Assembly: GCA_025359865.1 (NCBI GenBank)
Contig: JANYDH010000196.1
Span: 1 to 38,287, forward strand
Direction of reading: 5' to 3'
DNA: 38,287 nt
Source of the DNA: Actinomycetes bacterium
GTDB lineage: Bacteria; Actinomycetota; Acidimicrobiia; Acidimicrobiales; Ilumatobacteraceae
In this document: piece by piece, positions 16,256-23,731 of the stretch
Numbering within the stretch: the first letter of the stretch is position 1
How the letters are laid out: each line of letters begins with the position of its first letter
The notes under the pieces: model-generated
The model's database searches: none
What the model saw: the letters and a program-made list of their open reading frames with translations, nothing else
Told to the model about the DNA's origin: nothing
Translations under genes and position numbers: made by a program

Positions 16256-17617
16256 CTACGGAATCAGCAGGTCTCGGGCCTGGGCGACGAGATAGATCGA
16301 GCCGGTGACGACGATCTGATCGTGCGGGCCTGCCGTGGCGAGCGCTACCGATACCGCATCGGCCACCGACGGGGTGGCGGTCGCATCGCATCCGAGCACC
16401 CGCGCCGCGATGGCCAACTCACTTGCGTCGCGGGCACGCGGCGTCGGTGGGGTACACGTGATGACCGTGTCGAACTCAGTGGCCGCGAGCGCATTCAGCA
16501 TCGCCGCCGGATCGCGGCCGGCCAGCAGCCCGACAATGAGCGTTCGCCGCCCGGCACACGGCAAGTCGGTCGACAACGCCCGGGCGAGCGCAGCTGCGGC
16601 ATCAGGATTATGCGCACCATCGAGCACCACCATCGGGTGCTCGCGTACGACTTCGAGCCTGGCCGGCATCTCGACCGCCGCCAATCCAGCCTCGACACAT
16701 TCGGGGCGAAGGGGGTGTCCGAGAAACGCTACGGCAGCTGCGACGGCCAGCGCCGCGTTGGCTCCCTGGTGCTCACCGCGCAGGGGAACCCGCAAGTACT
16801 CGAAGCGTTGCACCGGTGTACGGACCGACAGCAACCTGCCGCCTGGCGCCGCGTCGTTCGCATGGATCACGATGTCGGTGCCGAGCGCCCATACCTGTGC
16901 CGGTCGCTGATCGATGAACACCTGATGATGACGCGCCTCGATCGATCCAAGGATCAGATGCGCTCCAGGCTTGACGATGCCGGCCTTTTCGGAGGCGATC
17001 CGCTGTTGCCAGTCACCCTCACCGCTGGTGTGGTCGAAACCGATGTTCGTCACAACAGCAACCTTGGCGTCGACGACGTTGGTGGCATCGAACCTGCCGA
17101 GTACGCCGACCTCGATCACGGCGACATCCACGCGTTGCGCAGCGAACCACATGAATGCCGCCGCGGTGAGCGCCTCGAACGGCATCAGACGATCCCCGAG
17201 ACGTTCCTCTGCATCTGCCACGGTAGCGAGCAGTTCGGCAAAGTTGGCGTCGTCGATATCCAGGTCATCCACGCGCAACCGCTCGTTGTAGCGGGCCAGG
17301 TGCGGGCTCGAGTATGTCCCCACCTTCAGGCCTTCAGCCATCAGCAACCGGGTGATCATCCGCGAGGTAGAACCCTTGCCGTTCGTACCGGTGATGTGGA
17401 TCACCGGCGATGCATGTTGCGGCTGACCGAGCAGTGCCATCAGTCGCTGCATGCGGTCGAGCGAGAGAAGGAGATCGCCGGTACGTCCCGATCTGGCCGC
17501 CCATCCGCCGTAGTCGATGTGTCCCTCGACATACGCGATGGCCCCGGCGATGGCCTCCGCAATGGTCATGTTCGGTCGGCTCGACGCCGGCCCGGGCGCC
17601 GCCGACGGCTGGTTCAC
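16256..17617 (-). CDS. folC: Folylpolyglutamate synthase / dihydrofolate synthase
   Basis: A 453-residue Mur-ligase-fold enzyme that adds glutamates to folates with ATP. The P-loop is HITGTNGKGST. EVGVLGRFDATNVV, NIGFDHTSGEG and SEKAGIVKPGA follow, and the C-terminal domain has VVLDGAHNPDAA. I chose GTG 17617 because it overlaps the stop of the formate dehydrogenase ferredoxin gene as GTGA; ATG 17569 is an alternative 16 codons in. Being the last gene of the formate dehydrogenase operon, it links formate oxidation to folate one-carbon carriers, which polyglutamylation retains in the cell. FolC more usually lies elsewhere, near valS. Confidence 0.9.
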   Translation of the reverse strand: MNQPSAAPGPASSRPNMTIAEAIAGAIAYVEGHIDYGGWAARSGRTGDLLLSLDRMQRLMALLGQPQHASPVIHITGTNGKGSTSRMITRLLMAEGLKVGTYSSPHLARYNERLRVDDLDIDDANFAELLATVADAEERLGDRLMPFEALTAAAFMWFAAQRVDVAVIEVGVLGRFDATNVVDAKVAVVTNIGFDHTSGEGDWQQRIASEKAGIVKPGAHLILGSIEARHHQVFIDQRPAQVWALGTDIVIHANDAAPGGRLLSVRTPVQRFEYLRVPLRGEHQGANAALAVAAAVAFLGHPLRPECVEAGLAAVEMPARLEVVREHPMVVLDGAHNPDAAAALARALSTDLPCAGRRTLIVGLLAGRDPAAMLNALAATEFDTVITCTPPTPRARDASELAIAARVLGCDATATPSVADAVSVALATAGPHDQIVVTGSIYLVAQARDLLIP

Positions 17618-18492
17618 CGGACGGTGTCCCCGCGACTCTGCACGTGTTGGAACCCGAAGCGGCCCTTGATGCACAGGTTGCCGGAGGTGAGGGAACGATC
17701 GAACGGCGACGTGACCTTGACGATGGTGTTGTCTTGAGTGTGGAGCGTGAGGTTGCAACCGACGCCGCAATACGGGCACACGGTGTCGGTTTGTTGCTGG
17801 ACACTCTCGTCCCAGGTGCCAGCCGAACGCATGTCGTACTCGGTCGTGAACATCAGCGCTCCGGTTGGACACACAGCAATGCAGTTGCCGCAGTACACGC
17901 ATGCCGATTCAGGAAGTTCGACGTCGAACTCGGTACTGATCCTTACGTCGAACCCGCGCCCAGACACCGCGATGGCGAACGTGTTCTGCCACTCGGTGCC
18001 GCACGCATCGACGCACTTGTAACACAGGATGCACTTTGCATAGTCGCGTACGTAGAGCTCGTTGTCGATCTTCACCGGTTGTGCAACCGTGGCACCGACG
18101 CCGTAACGGGTGGGATCGGCCCCGTACTGCTGCATCCATTCGCCGACCCTTGGTGCCGTGGACAAATCGACCGATGATCCGAGCAACTCGAGTACCATCT
18201 TGCGAGAGTGCCGGGTGCGAGCGGTGTCGGTTTTGACCACCATGCCCGGCTCGACCTTGCGTGAGCACGAGGGAACCAGCACGCGGTTGTTCTCGACCTC
18301 GACCACGCACAACCTGCAGGCATTGACCGGATCGATGGTTTCGCCATAGCACAACGTGGGAACCGCGGTGCCGTGGGCTGTGCAGGCATCGAGGATGGTT
18401 GAACCCTCGGGAACCTTCACCTCGTCGCCGTCGATCTGGACCATCACGGCACGGCGAGGTGCGGCGACCGATGTTTCTTGTCGTGTGTTCAT
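17614..18492 (-). CDS. Formate dehydrogenase Fe-S subunit carrying the displaced Mo-enzyme [4Fe-4S] domain
   Basis: A 292-residue NuoG/HoxU-like electron-transfer subunit. It has a [2Fe-2S] domain (C48, C59, C62, C76) and a dicluster ferredoxin (C154/157/160/164 and C198/201/204/208). Its last 60 residues are the N-terminal domain of a molybdopterin oxidoreductase: C239-x2-C242-x3-C246-x27-C274, then IKGRFGFQHVQS. The His-Cys [4Fe-4S] site normally lying after RRMVLELL is missing: RKMVLELL is followed by a Cys-free stretch. Proteins of this kind usually continue directly into the catalytic domain, but here the chain ends and the rest is encoded by the first gene of the operon. It should pass electrons from the active site to the NuoEF-like subunit. 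Confidence 0.88.
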   Translation of the reverse strand: MNTRQETSVAAPRRAVMVQIDGDEVKVPEGSTILDACTAHGTAVPTLCYGETIDPVNACRLCVVEVENNRVLVPSCSRKVEPGMVVKTDTARTRHSRKMVLELLGSSVDLSTAPRVGEWMQQYGADPTRYGVGATVAQPVKIDNELYVRDYAKCILCYKCVDACGTEWQNTFAIAVSGRGFDVRISTEFDVELPESACVYCGNCIAVCPTGALMFTTEYDMRSAGTWDESVQQQTDTVCPYCGVGCNLTLHTQDNTIVKVTSPFDRSLTSGNLCIKGRFGFQHVQSRGDTVR

Positions 18493-18502
18493 GAACGTCT
18501 AC

Positions 18503-20359
18503 TCATGTGAGGGCCCCCAGGCGGTCGATAGCAGACTCAATGGCATTCCATGCAGACTGGCCAAAGCCGCAGATGGATGCATCTCGCATCACCTCACCGA
18601 CATCTCGGAGCAGTTGGATGTCGTGAGCTTGGCGAGAGCCGACCGTGAGCCGTACCAGAGCCTCCTCCTGGCGCACCGTGCCGACTCGGCAAGGAACGCA
18701 CTGCCCGCACGATTCGTCGCGGAAGAACGCGGCAATCCGGCGAAGGAACGTTGGGAGGTCTACGGAATCGTCAAGCGCCAGAACCACACCAGAGCCGAGC
18801 GTGGTGCCGGCGGCACGAACGCCTTCGAACGTGAGGGCAACGTCGATCTCGTCGGCCCGCACGAACGATCCGGCGGCGCCGCCTAGCAACACCGCGCGCA
18901 GTGACCGTCCAGCGGGTACTCCCCCAGCCATGTCGAGCAACTCCCGCAACGTCGCTCCGAAGGGCACCTCATACACGCCTGCGGTTTTCACCGAGCCTGA
19001 CACACAGAACAACTTGGTACCCGACGAGCCCGTGGTTCCGATGGCGGCGAACGCTGGCCCGCCACGAAGCATGATCGGCAGCACGTTGACCAGCGTCTCG
19101 ACGTTGTTGACGAGCGTCGGCTTGCCGAACAACCCCACCTCGACCGGATAGGGGGGTTTGCTGCGCGGTTCGCCGCGATACCCCTCGATCGACGCGAAGA
19201 TCGCTGTCTCCTCGCCGCAGATGTAGGCCCCCGCGCCCCGCACGACCTGAATGTCGAATGCGAAACCGAGCCCCATCACATCGGGCCCGAGAAAACCACG
19301 GTGGCGTGCAGCATCGATCGCGATCTGGAGATGGCTCAGCGCTCGAGGATATTCACCACGGATGTACACGAAGCCGAGTTCGCATCCGGTCGCGTAGCCA
19401 GCAATGGTCATCGCCTCGATCACCGAGTACGGGTCACCTTCCAAGATGACGCGATCCTTGAACGTACCCGGCTCACTCTCGTCGGCATTGCACACCAGGT
19501 AGTGCGGGCGGGCCGGTTGACCGGCCACGGCTTGCCACTTACGACCGGCCGGAAACGCGGCGCCGCCTCGACCAACCAGTTGGGAGTCGGTGACTTCGCG
19601 GATGACGGCAGTTGGCCCCATCGCTACCGCAGCCCGCAAAGCCAGGTATCCACCGTGGGCACGGAAGTCGTCGAGCGACAACGGGTCGACCTTGCCGACA
19701 CGGGCGAGGAGCACCAGTTCGGGTGTTGTGCCGGCGCCAAATGGCGAAACGGTCTGAGGCACGGCGGCTTCGGGTGGAGCTTCGGCGGCAACCGCATGGG
19801 TGCCCTGCCGTACGGCGACACTGATGTCAGCAACGGTAGCCATACTGATGACTGCCTCGTGGGCCGGGTCTCCTGCTTCGACGATCAGCGCTGCCGGCGC
19901 TCGCTCGCACAGCCCGAGACATGGGCTGGGCTTCCAGAAGGCAGTACCGACACCAGCCTGATCGCACGCTTGATCCGGCGCACCGAACTCGGCCTCGACT
20001 GCGTCGAGCAACGCCCCGGCGCCGCGGGTATGGCACACCAGATCGGCGCAGACGTGCACCACACGAGTTGGTCGCTGCTCGGTGATGAACATCGCATAAA
20101 ACGTGGCAACGCCGTATGCCTCGGCCGGTGGCACATCGAGCCGGCGGCACAGTTCTCCGAGTCCGCCGGGGCTGATCCAACCCACACGAGCTTGCAGGGC
20201 GTGCAGCGACGGCAGCAGCAGATGACGTAGCTCGCGAGCGCGGTGCGCACCACCGTGTTGGCGCTGCCAGCCTTCGGCGACCGTGGACGGGGCGAGCACG
20301 ACGTCGAGTGCTTGCACCTCGGACAGCGTCGGCTCGGCTTGTGGAAATCGAAGGTCCAT
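18503..20359 (-). CDS. NuoE-NuoF fusion, NAD-reducing diaphorase subunit of formate dehydrogenase
   Basis: A 618-residue fusion. Residues 1-190 are NuoE-like, with a thioredoxin-type [2Fe-2S] site at C104, C109, C147 and C151. Residues about 210-618 are NuoF-like: FMN-binding VGRGGAAFPAGRKW, the NADH-binding segment GAGAYICGEETAIFASIEG, and a C-terminal [4Fe-4S] site ESCGQCVPCRVGT with a fourth Cys in ICGFGQ. It should accept electrons from formate and reduce NAD+. Its ATG lies 3 bp after the catalytic gene's stop and its own stop 10 bp before the Fe-S gene, so all are co-transcribed. Similar subunits occur in soluble NAD-dependent formate dehydrogenases and hydrogenases; the catalytic neighbour identifies this one. 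Confidence 0.9.
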   Translation of the reverse strand: MDLRFPQAEPTLSEVQALDVVLAPSTVAEGWQRQHGGAHRARELRHLLLPSLHALQARVGWISPGGLGELCRRLDVPPAEAYGVATFYAMFITEQRPTRVVHVCADLVCHTRGAGALLDAVEAEFGAPDQACDQAGVGTAFWKPSPCLGLCERAPAALIVEAGDPAHEAVISMATVADISVAVRQGTHAVAAEAPPEAAVPQTVSPFGAGTTPELVLLARVGKVDPLSLDDFRAHGGYLALRAAVAMGPTAVIREVTDSQLVGRGGAAFPAGRKWQAVAGQPARPHYLVCNADESEPGTFKDRVILEGDPYSVIEAMTIAGYATGCELGFVYIRGEYPRALSHLQIAIDAARHRGFLGPDVMGLGFAFDIQVVRGAGAYICGEETAIFASIEGYRGEPRSKPPYPVEVGLFGKPTLVNNVETLVNVLPIMLRGGPAFAAIGTTGSSGTKLFCVSGSVKTAGVYEVPFGATLRELLDMAGGVPAGRSLRAVLLGGAAGSFVRADEIDVALTFEGVRAAGTTLGSGVVLALDDSVDLPTFLRRIAAFFRDESCGQCVPCRVGTVRQEEALVRLTVGSRQAHDIQLLRDVGEVMRDASICGFGQSAWNAIESAIDRLGALT

Positions 20360-20362
20360 CCG

Positions 20363-22312
20363 TCAGGTCCCCGCCACCGGTGAAGGAACCCGGCTCATGA
20401 TCTTGTCGACTCGGATGGCCGAGGCTTTGAACTCGGCCGTACCGGACTTGGGGTCGTTTGCTTCGATCGTGAGCACGTTGACATCGATCTCGTCGGGGAA
20501 ATGAAACGTCATGAATGCAAGGCCAGGTCGAAGGTGAGCATCGAATCGGGCAGGGGCCTCGATCGAGCCACGGCGCGACGTGATCCGCACCATGTCGCCG
20601 TCGTCGATGCCGAGTCGCATCGCGTCGTCGGGATTGAGATCGAGGGTCTCACCTTGGCGCATCGGCGAAGCGATGGCACCGGTCTGCACGCCGGTGTTGT
20701 AGGAATCGAGGCGTCGCCCGGTAGTGAGCCGGATCGGGAACTCCGCCGTAATCTGGTCGACCGGGCCTGCCCACGGCACCGGGCTGAATGGTGCCCGACG
20801 GCCACGATCGGCTGGGTCTTCGGCCCACAACCGGCCGTGCAGATACGACGGCTCGAGCGTGTCGTTGCTCGGGCAGGGCCACTGAATACCGCCAAGGTCG
20901 GCGAGCCGCTGATACGACATTCCGGTGTGCATCGGCGACAGCGAACGAAGTTCGTTCCAGATCGACTCGGCATCGGGATACGACCACTCCGGGTGTCCAA
21001 GTCGATGCGCCAGATCGATGATGATCGCTGCGTCGTCACGAGCATCGCCGGGCGGGTCGAGCGCCTTGCGGATCCGTTGTACCCGGCGCTCACTGTTGGT
21101 CACCGTTCCCTCGGTCTCGCACCACGCAGCAGTGGCCGGCAGCACCACATCGGCCAGTTGAGCCGTGCGTGTCATGAAGATGTCTTGTACCACCATGTGC
21201 TCGAGGCCTTCGAGTATGTGGATCGCGTGACCTGAATCTGCCTCTGACTGGGCCGGGTTCTCGCCGATGACGTACAGCGCGCGCAGTTCATTGCGTTCCA
21301 TCGCCTCGAACATCTGCGTCAGGTGCCAGCCATGATGCGCCGGGATGGTGCAGTTCCATGCCGTGTCGAACTTGTGACGCGCCGCGTCGTCGAGAATGTC
21401 CTGAAAGCCCGGCAACTTGTTGGGGATCGCGCCCATGTCGCCACCACCTTGCACGTTGTTCTGTCCGCGCAGCGGGTTGATGCCTGCCGCGTAGCGGCCG
21501 ACGTGACCACACAGCAGATTGAGGTTGATCAGCGACAGCACGTTATCGACACCGTTGTGATGTTCGGTGATGCCGAGTGTCCAACACATCTGGGCACGAT
21601 CGGCCAGGGCGAACGCATGGGCGAGTTCGCGGATGGCGTCGGCCGGGACGCCGGTGACCGCTTCGGCGTGCTCGAGTGTCCACGGTTCAACCGCAGCCCG
21701 GTAGTCGTCGAAGCCGGTCGTGGAGCCCTCGACGAATGCACGGTTGTGCAACCCCGCCGCGATGATCTCGCGACCGATCGCGTGAGCGAGCGCGATGTCG
21801 CTCCCGACGTGGAGGCCGAGCCACCGATCGGCCCAGCGTGCCGACTCGGTACGGCGAGGATCGACCACGAACAGTTTGGCCCCCTTGCGGATACCGGTGA
21901 GTACGTGATGGAAGAAGATCGGGTGGGCCACACGCGCGTTGGAACCCCACAACACAATGACGTCGGTGTCTTCGATCTCGCGATAGGAAGACGTACCGCC
22001 GCCGGCACCGAACACAGTGGCCAGACCGACCACGCTGGGAGCGTGTCAAGTTCGGTTACAGGAGTCGATGTTGTTGGTACCGAGCACTTGGCGAGCAAAC
22101 TTGCCTGCCAGGAAGTTCATCTCGTTGGTGGCCTTCGAACACGAGAAGATACCGATGCCATTCTCGCCGCGGGTCAGGGTTGCGTGGCGAAAGCCTGCGG
22201 CGGCACGAGCCATCGCCTCGTCCCACGTAGCGGGGCGGAGTTCGCCGTTTTCGCGCACCCACGGATGGGTGAGCCGCACGTACGAATCACCTGCTGTTCG
22301 CTTGTTCGCCAT
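20363..22312 (-). CDS. Formate dehydrogenase catalytic subunit, selenoprotein (in-frame TGA = Sec89), lacking its own [4Fe-4S] domain
   Basis: With TGA at 22046-22048 read as selenocysteine, this is one 649-residue Mo/W-bis-MGD enzyme oxidising formate to CO2. The context NIDSCNRT-U-HAPSVVGLA is the formate dehydrogenase active site: Sec followed by the catalytic His. Further motifs are LWGSNARVAHPI, CGHVGRYAAGINPLRGQNN, VQGGGDMGAIPNKLPG, YVIGENPAQSEAD, and a C-terminal MGD-binding domain with LTTGRRLDSYNTGVQTG. It starts at ATG 22312, preceded by a GAGGT. Its first residues, VRLTHPWVRENGELRPATWDEA, normally follow the CxxCxxxC...CIKGRFG domain, which is absent here and found at the end of the Fe-S subunit gene. 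No selA, selB or tRNA-Sec is in the window. Confidence 0.9.
22017..22033 (-). promoter_or_regulatory. SECIS-like hairpin downstream of the Sec codon
   Basis: On the minus strand, GTGGTC (22033-22028) and GGCCAC (22022-22017) form a 6-bp stem (one G-U pair) around the loop GGTCT, 12 nt after the TGA. The loop matches the GGUCU apical loop of E. coli fdhF SECIS, where SelB binds. A competing hairpin CACGC/GCGTG directly after the TGA shares part of the stem. Confidence 0.7.
22046..22048 (-). other. Selenocysteine recoding codon (TGA, Sec89)
   Basis: The minus strand reads TCC TGT AAC CGA ACT TGA CAC GCT: residues S-C-N-R-T-U-H-A. Formate dehydrogenase identity continues without interruption in the same frame on both sides. 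Sec or Cys before the catalytic His is the family rule, so this is recoding and not a nonsense mutation. Confidence 0.88.
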
Positions 22313-22320
22313 GTGTCTAC

Positions 22321-22400
22321 CTCACTCGTACTCACTCGTAGAACCGGTGACCCGTGTTGGCCGCTACGCACACTATCTTGTTCCGTATCGTAGAACCGGT
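22321..22400. repeat. Direct repeats in the divergent fdh-MFS promoter region
   Basis: ctcactcgta is repeated in tandem at 22321-22340, and tcgtagaaccggt occurs at 22336-22348 and again at 22388-22400, exactly 52 bp apart. The second copy lies inside the annotated start of the MFS gene unless that gene starts further in. These may be binding sites for a regulator controlling both directions. Confidence 0.5.
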
Positions 22401-23676
22401 CCACCCAACGGAATCCGAGCTGATCGGCAGTCCACGCCGAAATCTGGCATTGGCGACGTGGGGATTGTTCTCCGGGCTGATCATGCTACTGCTGGCTGGC
22501 GGACTGTTCAGCACCCTGCTGGGTGTCCGCGCCGAGCTTCGGGGTGTGCCCACCATCGTCAGCAGCCTGATCAGCGCGTCGTACTATGCGGGCTTCCTCG
22601 CGGGTTCACGGATCACGCTGCGATCGCTCGGACAGGTCGGCCACATCCGGGTGTTCGCGGCACTTGCATCGCTGCTGTCGGCCGCGATTTTGTCGCTCGG
22701 ACTGATCGACTCGCCGATTGCGTGGGCACCGCTGAGGTTTGTCACTGGGCTGTGCCTCGCCGGTCAATATGTGGTGGCCGAGTCGTGGTTGAACGATCTC
22801 GCCACCAACGAGAACCGCGGCCGCCTACTCGCCATCTACCTGGTGATCACGGCGGGCGCGTTCGGAATCGGACAGATCTCGATCTTCGCCGTCGATGCCC
22901 GGTTGATCGGTGGCTTCGCCATCGCCAGTGTTCTCACCTCGCTCGCAGTCGTGCCGGTCACCCTGTCGGAGAAGGCGGTCGCCCCGACGGTCAGCGCGGG
23001 CGAGCACATCTCGCTGCGCGAATTGGCCAAGGTCGTCCCCACCGGCGTCGGGGCAATCGTGCTGGTCGGTTTCGCCCACGGCGCGCTCATTGGCATGGCC
23101 GCGATCTTTGCCACCCGCGTCGGTCTTTCGGTGGCGCGCATCGGACTCTTCGTCGCAGCACTCCAGTTCGGTGGCGTCGTACTGATGTGGCCGGTCTCCG
23201 CAGCGTCCGACGACGTCGACCGCCGTGCCGTTGGCGTAGCGGTCTCAGTGGGTGCGATGGTCGTGGGAGGCCTACTCCTTCTCGGCCCCGCCACCAGCCC
23301 GATGGCGACGTTCTTGATGGCCGTGGTCGGCGGACTGAGCTACCCGCTGTATTCGATTGCCGGTTCGTACACCAACGACTGGATCGAACCCGAGCACGTC
23401 AATGCTGCTGCTTCGCAGCTCGTGACGCTGTACGGCATCGGTGCCATGGCCGGCCCATTCGCCACGGCCGGGATGATGGTGGTGATCGGCCCGAGCGGTT
23501 ACTACTGGTCGATCATCGTCCTGCACGGACTGATCGCTGTGTTCTTGTTGTACCGCATGGTGGTGTGGCGAGCCCCGCTCACGACACGACCGTGGAGCGA
23601 TGTGTCGATCCCCGCTCGGGCATTCTTCATCCCGGCAACGATCGTGGCGATGACCCGTCGCCGCCGCTCCTCCTGA
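22354..23676 (+). CDS. MFS transporter (YcaD-like)
   Basis: A 440-residue membrane protein with about 12 hydrophobic helices. Features such as SASYYAGFLAGS, RFVTGLCLAGQYVVAESWLNDLATNENRGR and GLSYPLYSIAGSYTNDW match the YcaD-type MFS group, whose substrates are unknown. The GTG start at 22354 leaves only 41 bp to the divergent formate dehydrogenase start. The N-terminal 30 residues are not hydrophobic and may be upstream sequence, so a TTG start near 22450 is possible. Shared regulatory DNA suggests a link to formate or one-carbon metabolism, but this is only inference. Confidence 0.8.
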   Translation: MLAATHTILFRIVEPVHPTESELIGSPRRNLALATWGLFSGLIMLLLAGGLFSTLLGVRAELRGVPTIVSSLISASYYAGFLAGSRITLRSLGQVGHIRVFAALASLLSAAILSLGLIDSPIAWAPLRFVTGLCLAGQYVVAESWLNDLATNENRGRLLAIYLVITAGAFGIGQISIFAVDARLIGGFAIASVLTSLAVVPVTLSEKAVAPTVSAGEHISLRELAKVVPTGVGAIVLVGFAHGALIGMAAIFATRVGLSVARIGLFVAALQFGGVVLMWPVSAASDDVDRRAVGVAVSVGAMVVGGLLLLGPATSPMATFLMAVVGGLSYPLYSIAGSYTNDWIEPEHVNAAASQLVTLYGIGAMAGPFATAGMMVVIGPSGYYWSIIVLHGLIAVFLLYRMVVWRAPLTTRPWSDVSIPARAFFIPATIVAMTRRRRSS

Positions 23677-23681
23677 CCCCA

Positions 23682-23729
23682 GCGTTTGGTAGGTTCGGCC
23701 CCCTCCAGGGGGCTCGACCTACCAAACGC
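23682..23729. repeat. Family B palindrome, copy B2 (likely bidirectional terminator)
   Basis: Outer arms gcgtttggtaggt (23682-23694) and acctaccaaacgc (23717-23729) are identical to copy B1. The inner part is the reverse complement of the B1 inner part except for one base, so the two copies are inverted with respect to each other. It fills the gap between the convergent MFS gene and enolase-superfamily gene. Confidence 0.87.
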
Positions 23730-23731
23730 TT

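Noticed and set aside
16322-17737. A 471-residue plus-strand ORF
   Set aside because: It is antisense to folC, which carries all its family motifs; the product is an Arg/His-rich shadow.
22046-22048. Nonsense mutation splitting formate dehydrogenase into a pseudogene
   Set aside because: The TGA is at the exact Sec/Cys active-site position with a SECIS-like hairpin after it, and the rest of the gene is intact.
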